A stretch of 64,000 nt of DNA. It comes from Hymenobacter swuensis DY53. Its GTDB lineage: Bacteria; Bacteroidota; Bacteroidia; Cytophagales; Hymenobacteraceae. Positions 60,205 to 64,000 of this stretch are shown here, piece by piece. Within the stretch, counting starts at the first letter, position 1, and each line of letters begins with the position of its first letter. Position numbers and translations under genes: made by a program. A model generated the notes under the pieces. It saw nothing but the letters and a program-made list of their open reading frames with translations, did no database searches and had not been told where the DNA came from. Where the stretch lies: contig NZ_CP007145.1 of assembly GCF_000576555.1 (NCBI RefSeq), positions 2,232,001 through 2,296,000 of the forward strand, read 5' to 3'.

Positions 60205-60942
60205 ATGCCAGCCCCTCAAGTCGACCTGTTTATTCCCTGCTTTGTTGACCAGCTTTTCCCCCACACGGCCCTGAACATGGTTAAGGTGCTGGAGGCGGTG
60301 GGCTGCCAGGTGCATTACAACGCCAACCAGACGTGCTGCGGCCAGCCCGCATACAACGCCGGCTATAAGGAGCAGAGCTGTGAGGTGGCCCGCAAGTTCC
60401 TGGCCGATTTCCCCACCGAGCAGGAGCACTACATCGTGAGCCCCTCGGCTTCCTGCATTGGAATGGTGCGCAACACCTACGCCGACTTGTTCGAGGGTAC
60501 GCCCGACTCGGGCCGCTACCACGGGGTGCAGCGCCGGGCATATGAGCTGACGGAGTTTCTGGTGGATGTACTGGGCGTGAAGTCGATTCCGCAAGCCCGT
60601 CTCAGCGGCAAATACACTTACCATGACTCCTGCTCAGCTTTGCGCGAATGTGGCATTCGGGAGGCCCCACGCCAGCTGCTGGATGCCGTGCCGGGCCTGG
60701 AACGGCTGGAAATGACCGAAACTGAAACCTGCTGCGGCTTCGGCGGTACCTTCGCCGTGAAGTTCGAGGCCATTTCCGTCGCCATGGCCGAGCAGAAGGT
60801 GGAACATGCCCTGGCCACCGGTGCCGACTACCTCATCAGCACCGACACGAGCTGCCTCATGCACCTCGACGCCTACATCCGCCGCGAGAAAAAGCCCCTC
60901 AAAACCCTGCATGTGGCCGATGTGCTGGCCAGTGGCTGGTAA
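60205..60942 (+). CDS. lutA: LutA/YkgE-family Fe-S oxidoreductase subunit
   Basis: A 245-residue cytosolic protein with two cysteine-rich CCG domains (DUF224). The first reads VDLFIPCFVDQLFP ... NQTCCGQPAYNAGY. The second reads YHDSCSALRECG ... TETCCGFGGTFAVKF. Such proteins are subunit A of lactate utilisation complexes (LutABC) or of related glycolate/erythritol enzymes. No LutB or LutC is in the window, so the partners are distant or it works alone. The ATG at 60205 gives a normal length. An upstream ATG at 60136 would add 23 unrelated residues. Confidence 0.86.
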   Translation: MPAPQVDLFIPCFVDQLFPHTALNMVKVLEAVGCQVHYNANQTCCGQPAYNAGYKEQSCEVARKFLADFPTEQEHYIVSPSASCIGMVRNTYADLFEGTPDSGRYHGVQRRAYELTEFLVDVLGVKSIPQARLSGKYTYHDSCSALRECGIREAPRQLLDAVPGLERLEMTETETCCGFGGTFAVKFEAISVAMAEQKVEHALATGADYLISTDTSCLMHLDAYIRREKKPLKTLHVADVLASGW

Positions 60943-61022
60943 ATCACGGATTTAGACGGATTTGTCGGATTATAACGAGTGGGCTTCGCACCTGTAGGTG
61001 GGAGGCTGCGGTAGTTTTCCAG

Positions 61023-61475
61023 CTAGCTACTTATGTTCTCGGCAAACTCCAGGATGTTGCCGTGCAGGTCGGTGACGAATCCGCACCGCTTGCCAATAGC
61101 CGGCACCTCGAATGGCTCCCGCACAACCTGCACTCCTCTTTCCTGCAGGGCCGATAACGTGGCGTTCAGGTCCTCTACCTCCAGGCAGAGGTGATGGAAG
61201 CCGGCTGTAACCGGCAGAGCCGGCGGCGGTGTTGAATCCGTGGCGGCTTCGCACACTACTTCCAGCCAGAAGGTGTCGTCGTTGGCTGGTGCCAGAAAGG
61301 CCAGCCGCAGGTTCCCAACGGTCCACTCTTTGAGTATGCGGAAGCCGAGCTTTTCGGCGTACCAGTTGAGCGTGTCGGTGTAATGGGCCGTGCGCAGGCC
61401 TACGTGGGCGGCCCGCATTGTGCCATTAATGCCTGCTGGATTTTTTGCCGGTAACGGCATCTGTGGGTTCTGCAT
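61023..61475 (-). CDS. VOC-family protein (glyoxalase/dioxygenase fold)
   Basis: A 150-residue cytosolic protein of the vicinal oxygen chelate fold with two beta-alpha-beta-beta-beta modules. MRAAHVGLRTAHYTDTLNWYAEKLGF carries the first metal His, FHHLCLEVEDLNATLSAL the second, and FVTDLHGNILEFAE the closing Glu. These are the ligands of a single divalent metal. Members include glyoxalase I and extradiol dioxygenases, but the small size and lone position do not tell which reaction applies. The ATG at 61475 is preferred; the frame extends upstream to 61565 with Cys-rich, unconserved sequence. It converges with the LutA-like gene. Confidence 0.85.
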   Translation of the reverse strand: MQNPQMPLPAKNPAGINGTMRAAHVGLRTAHYTDTLNWYAEKLGFRILKEWTVGNLRLAFLAPANDDTFWLEVVCEAATDSTPPPALPVTAGFHHLCLEVEDLNATLSALQERGVQVVREPFEVPAIGKRCGFVTDLHGNILEFAENISS

Positions 61476-61742
61476 GTAGATTCTTTGTGTCAGTGTAAAT
61501 CGTCGGCTGTCGAATATGGGGCGGGTAGGAGAACTACCGGGGCCGCAGCAGCTAACGAAGCACAAAGGTCCGGAGCTTTCAGCGGGGCGTGCTGGTGAAT
61601 ATTTCAGTTTTTACCGCGTGGAGTACGGCAGTTTTGCGGCTGGCATACCGATTTGGAGTCTGCCGGGGCCGTTGGGCTGGCTGCTGTGTTAAGGTTGTAC
61701 CGTCGTTATCCTAGTGTTATCGAATAGTAACCAGAGGGTGGT

Positions 61743-62381
61743 TCACTGAGCGAACTGGGTCTTGAACTGACGACTCTGAGTTGAAATCAGGACTATAGTT
61801 GTATCCCGGTGAGGTGACGGTAAGAGTTGGATGGCCACCGCGGAATCGAGGGCGGTAAACTGCGCTGCTTCCAAGTCAACGCAGGTGCCGTTATGTCGCT
61901 CAAATAGACCCGCACAAGCCGTAACCAGCGCCACGCGGGGTGGTCCTAACGGAGTGCTGGCACTGCGAAAGGTGTAGGCGCTGTGCCGGTACATATCGGT
62001 CTGCGGGAGCAGGGCGAAAACCGGAGCTGATACCACCAAGAAAAATATCCGGTCGAACAGAAAGGCCCCAGCCAACAGGATAGGGTAGTAGGTACAGGTG
62101 CCAAAGTATAGTTTACCGGCCCAGCCCATCTGCTTGCGGCGTAGCAGGAAGTAGCTGCCGGCGGCCACCAATGCTACTGCAACAGGTAGTATCTCAAACC
62201 ATTGCCCGCGTAAGGATATTTTTCCGCCTGCATAAACTGCTGCTAATAGCAACGAAAAGCCCCAACTGCTCCAGTGAACTAACCGGAGAAGCTGGGGCTT
62301 TTGCCGAAGCAGTCGAATTCTGGTTAAGCCAGCTACGCAGCCGTAAAACCCTACCAGGAATAGGCTGATGGCGGCTTCCAA
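61743..62381 (-). CDS. Hypothetical multi-helix membrane protein
   Basis: A 212-residue protein with about four to five hydrophobic helices in the first 135 residues (ISLFLVGFYGCVAGL, WGFSLLLAAVYAG, ILPVAVALVAAGSYFLL, ILLAGAFLFDRIFFLVVSAPVFAL) and a soluble C-terminal domain containing TDMYRHSAYTFR and HRDTTIVLIS. I do not know the family. The start is 5 bp after the dapA stop codon on the same strand, so the two are co-transcribed, yet no link to lysine synthesis is evident. The region from 61476 to 61742, between this gene and the VOC gene, holds no gene. Confidence 0.72.
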   Translation of the reverse strand: MEAAISLFLVGFYGCVAGLTRIRLLRQKPQLLRLVHWSSWGFSLLLAAVYAGGKISLRGQWFEILPVAVALVAAGSYFLLRRKQMGWAGKLYFGTCTYYPILLAGAFLFDRIFFLVVSAPVFALLPQTDMYRHSAYTFRSASTPLGPPRVALVTACAGLFERHNGTCVDLEAAQFTALDSAVAIQLLPSPHRDTTIVLISTQSRQFKTQFAQ

Positions 62382-62386
62382 TGCGT

Positions 62387-63256
62387 TTACAGCAATGCGC
62401 TGATGCGGGCTTTCAGCCCCTCCGAGCCTTCTACCAGCGGCAGGCGCACGGCATCGGCGCAGAGGCTCTGGGCGGCCAGGGCGGCTTTCACGCCGACGGG
62501 GTTGCTTTCCTCATACATCAGCGGGTTCAGCTCCACGAAGCCGAACAGCAGCTTGGAAGCGGCCGGGAAGTCGCCGGCCAGGGCGGCGCGGGTCATATCG
62601 GAGAAGCTGCGGGGGAAGGCGTTGGCCAGCACCGAGATAATGCCCACGGCTCCGAAGCTGATGAGCGAAGTCGTCATCATATCGTCGCCGGAAATCAGCA
62701 GGAAATCGTCGGGCTTGGCGGCGGCAATGGCAATGCACTGCTCCAGGTTGCCGCTGGCTTCCTTGATGCCGATAATGTTGGGGTGCTTAGCTAACTCCAG
62801 GGTGGTAGCGGCCGTGAGGTTGGAGCTGGTGCGCCCGGGCACGTTGTAGAGCAGCACCGGCACCGGTGAGGCGTCGGCCACGCGCTGATAATGGGCCACG
62901 ATGCCGCGCTGGGTTGGCTTGTTGTAGTAGGGCGAGGCCGAGAGCAGGGCCGCAATGCCCGTGAGGTCGGTGCTGCGGATGGTGCGCTCCACGGCGGCCG
63001 TATCGTTGCCGCCGATGCCGTACACCAGCGGTACGCGGCCAGCCACGTGCTCCTTGGCTACGCGCAGAATTTCGGCCTTTTCCTCGGTGGTGAGGGTCGG
63101 CGACTCGGCCGTGGTGCCGTTGATGACGAGGTATTCCACCCCGCCGTCGAGGGTGAAATCAATGAGCCGCCGCAGGGCCGGGTAGTCTACAGCGCGGTCG
63201 GGGGTGGGAGTAAAGGGGGTGACGAGGGCGACGCCGGTACCACGAAGGTTGTCCAT
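62387..63256 (-). CDS. dapA: 4-hydroxy-tetrahydrodipicolinate synthase
   Basis: A 289-residue TIM-barrel aldolase joining pyruvate and aspartate semialdehyde in lysine and peptidoglycan precursor synthesis. GTGVALVTPFTP begins the barrel, NGTTAESPTLT is the substrate loop, and LYNVPGRTSSNL holds the catalytic Tyr. IGIKEASGN carries the Schiff-base Lys near residue 160, and ISGDDMMTTSLISFGAVG follows. The length fits DapA rather than related lyases. A TAtcTTcG box lies at 63298-63305 on the minus strand. The last gene of its operon is a small membrane protein. It is divergent from a polysaccharide deacetylase gene. Confidence 0.93.
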   Translation of the reverse strand: MDNLRGTGVALVTPFTPTPDRAVDYPALRRLIDFTLDGGVEYLVINGTTAESPTLTTEEKAEILRVAKEHVAGRVPLVYGIGGNDTAAVERTIRSTDLTGIAALLSASPYYNKPTQRGIVAHYQRVADASPVPVLLYNVPGRTSSNLTAATTLELAKHPNIIGIKEASGNLEQCIAIAAAKPDDFLLISGDDMMTTSLISFGAVGIISVLANAFPRSFSDMTRAALAGDFPAASKLLFGFVELNPLMYEESNPVGVKAALAAQSLCADAVRLPLVEGSEGLKARISALL

Positions 63257-63382
63257 GCGGAAAATTAGCGGTTGATTTGTAGAGGGAAGTCCTGCGGCGA
63301 AGATACAATGCCCTTGCCCAAGGTCGGCCTCTCATCTTTAAAAGTACGGTTCGGAGCCTCTCGGGCCGGGTTATCCTTCTTC

Positions 63383-64000
63383 ATGAACTTCCCCAAGTAC
63401 CCCGTGCTGGCCGCCGCGCTGGCCACCCTGGGCGCCCTCAGCGCCTGCAACGACGCCAAAAACGCCACGGCTTCGGAAAATACGGCCGCCGTAGCCAACA
63501 AAGCCCAGGACGCGGCCGATTCGGCCAGCACCGCTGTTACGCCCACGGCCGGCAACGCCTCGGCCGCCAGCACCAGCGCCGGCTCTCCGGCCACCATCCC
63601 CGCCAGCCAGCGCGCCGATGCCGCCACCATTACGGCCCGCCCGCAGGTGCCCATTCTGTGTTACCACCAGATCCGCGACTGGCGTGCCAAGGACTCGAAA
63701 GGGGCCAAGGACTACATTGTGCCCGTGGAGCAGTTCAAGGCCCAGATCAAGATGCTGGCCGACTCGGGCTACCACACCATCCTGCCCGATCAGCTGTACG
63801 CCTACCTGACCACCGGCGCGGCCCTGCCCAGCAAGCCCATCATGCTGACCTTCGACGACACCGACCTCGACCAGTTCACAGTAGCCCGGCCCACCCTCGA
63901 TAAATACGGCTTCAAAGCGGTGTACTTCATCATGACGGTGAGCCTGGGTCGGCCCAACTACATGAGCAAGGCGCAGGTAAAGCAGCTCTCGGATGAGGGC
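63383..64000 (+). CDS. Polysaccharide deacetylase lipoprotein (cut by window end)
   Basis: The first 206 residues of a gene that runs past the window edge. The signal peptide ends in LGALSAC (Cys22), giving a lipoprotein. An Ala/Thr/Ser-rich linker (to about residue 85) leads to the domain start VPILCYHQIRDWR. Then come the NodB-type metal motif MLTFDDTDLDQF (the first Asp pair near residue 156) and YGFKAVYFIMTVSLG. NodB domains remove acetyl groups from N-acetylglucosamine polymers, so cell-wall or exopolysaccharide modification is likely. It is divergent from dapA, and no stop codon is in view. Confidence 0.86.
   Translation, partial: MNFPKYPVLAAALATLGALSACNDAKNATASENTAAVANKAQDAADSASTAVTPTAGNASAASTSAGSPATIPASQRADAATITARPQVPILCYHQIRDWRAKDSKGAKDYIVPVEQFKAQIKMLADSGYHTILPDQLYAYLTTGAALPSKPIMLTFDDTDLDQFTVARPTLDKYGFKAVYFIMTVSLGRPNYMSKAQVKQLSDEG

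Noticed and set aside
1..64000. CRISPR arrays, tRNA or rRNA genes, phage modules
   Set aside because: No regularly spaced repeats, cloverleaf-type sequences, rRNA segments or phage structural genes were recognised on either strand. A tRNA scan would be decisive for missed tRNAs.

Overview
The window is about 64 kb of GC-rich chromosome from a Bacteroidota bacterium, most likely a Hymenobacter or close relative (Cytophagales). This placement is inferred from protein character, not from a search. The evidence is TAnnTTTG-type -7 promoter boxes, weak ribosome binding sites with several GTG/TTG starts, a type IX secretion C-terminal sorting domain, DUF3570/DUF4266 proteins, a Bacteroidota-style Mrp, a fused RibBA, and many secreted peptidases and lipoproteins. 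No rRNA, tRNA, CRISPR array or intact prophage is visible.

Layout. 1-900 is a mobile-element graveyard: an ISAs1 transposase remnant and a serine recombinase broken by a 100-bp MITE. 1.7-13.2 kb is an acetate/propionate uptake, sensing and activation block on the plus strand: an InsA-like zinc-ribbon/HTH protein, a porin, an MHS-type MFS transporter, a small membrane protein, a symporter-histidine kinase hybrid resembling CrbS, a receiver-only response regulator, a PrpE-like acyl-CoA synthetase and acetyl-CoA synthetase. 13.3-15 kb holds a Zn-alcohol dehydrogenase with a companion membrane-anchored protein. 15.2-17.6 kb is cobT-cobS-cobC (cobalamin lower-ligand assembly). 17.7-21.7 kb has fumarylacetoacetase, an AT-rich immunity-like gene between 15-bp direct repeats, and the Fe-S genes nifU-like and mrp. 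21.9-31.5 kb has a secreted esterase/ChaN-like protein, dnaG, two overlapping glycosyltransferases, proC and ribBA, with several palindromic elements between them.

31.7-48.7 kb is a mix: a cupin, an M14 peptidase, DoxX, surE, a two-component system followed by a 58-residue membrane peptide, a glycosyltransferase, a glycine-betaine-type ABC transporter whose fused binding domain appears circularly permuted, a T9SS cargo protein, a DUF1028 protein, a phosphatase, an M28 peptidase and a 2'-5' RNA ligase-like protein. 49-50.2 kb is AT-richer and carries a decayed OmpA-family gene. 50.4-58.8 kb has an S8 protease overlapping an outer-membrane protein gene, a DUF3570-DUF4266-ApbE-thioredoxin envelope cluster, and an M23 lipoprotein. 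59-64 kb has an HMG-CoA lyase, a small immunity-like gene, LutA, a VOC protein, dapA with a membrane protein, and the start of a polysaccharide deacetylase cut by the window end.

The most notable points are: the CrbS-like acetate regulon with a receiver that has no output domain but an HTH protein at the head of the locus; the permuted binding domain; a dispersed inverted-repeat element family (5.7, 29.9, 37.3 and 58.8 kb) that supplies stop codons to neighbouring genes and hosts a second palindrome at one site; and the AT-rich immunity-like cassette bracketed by an exact repeat.
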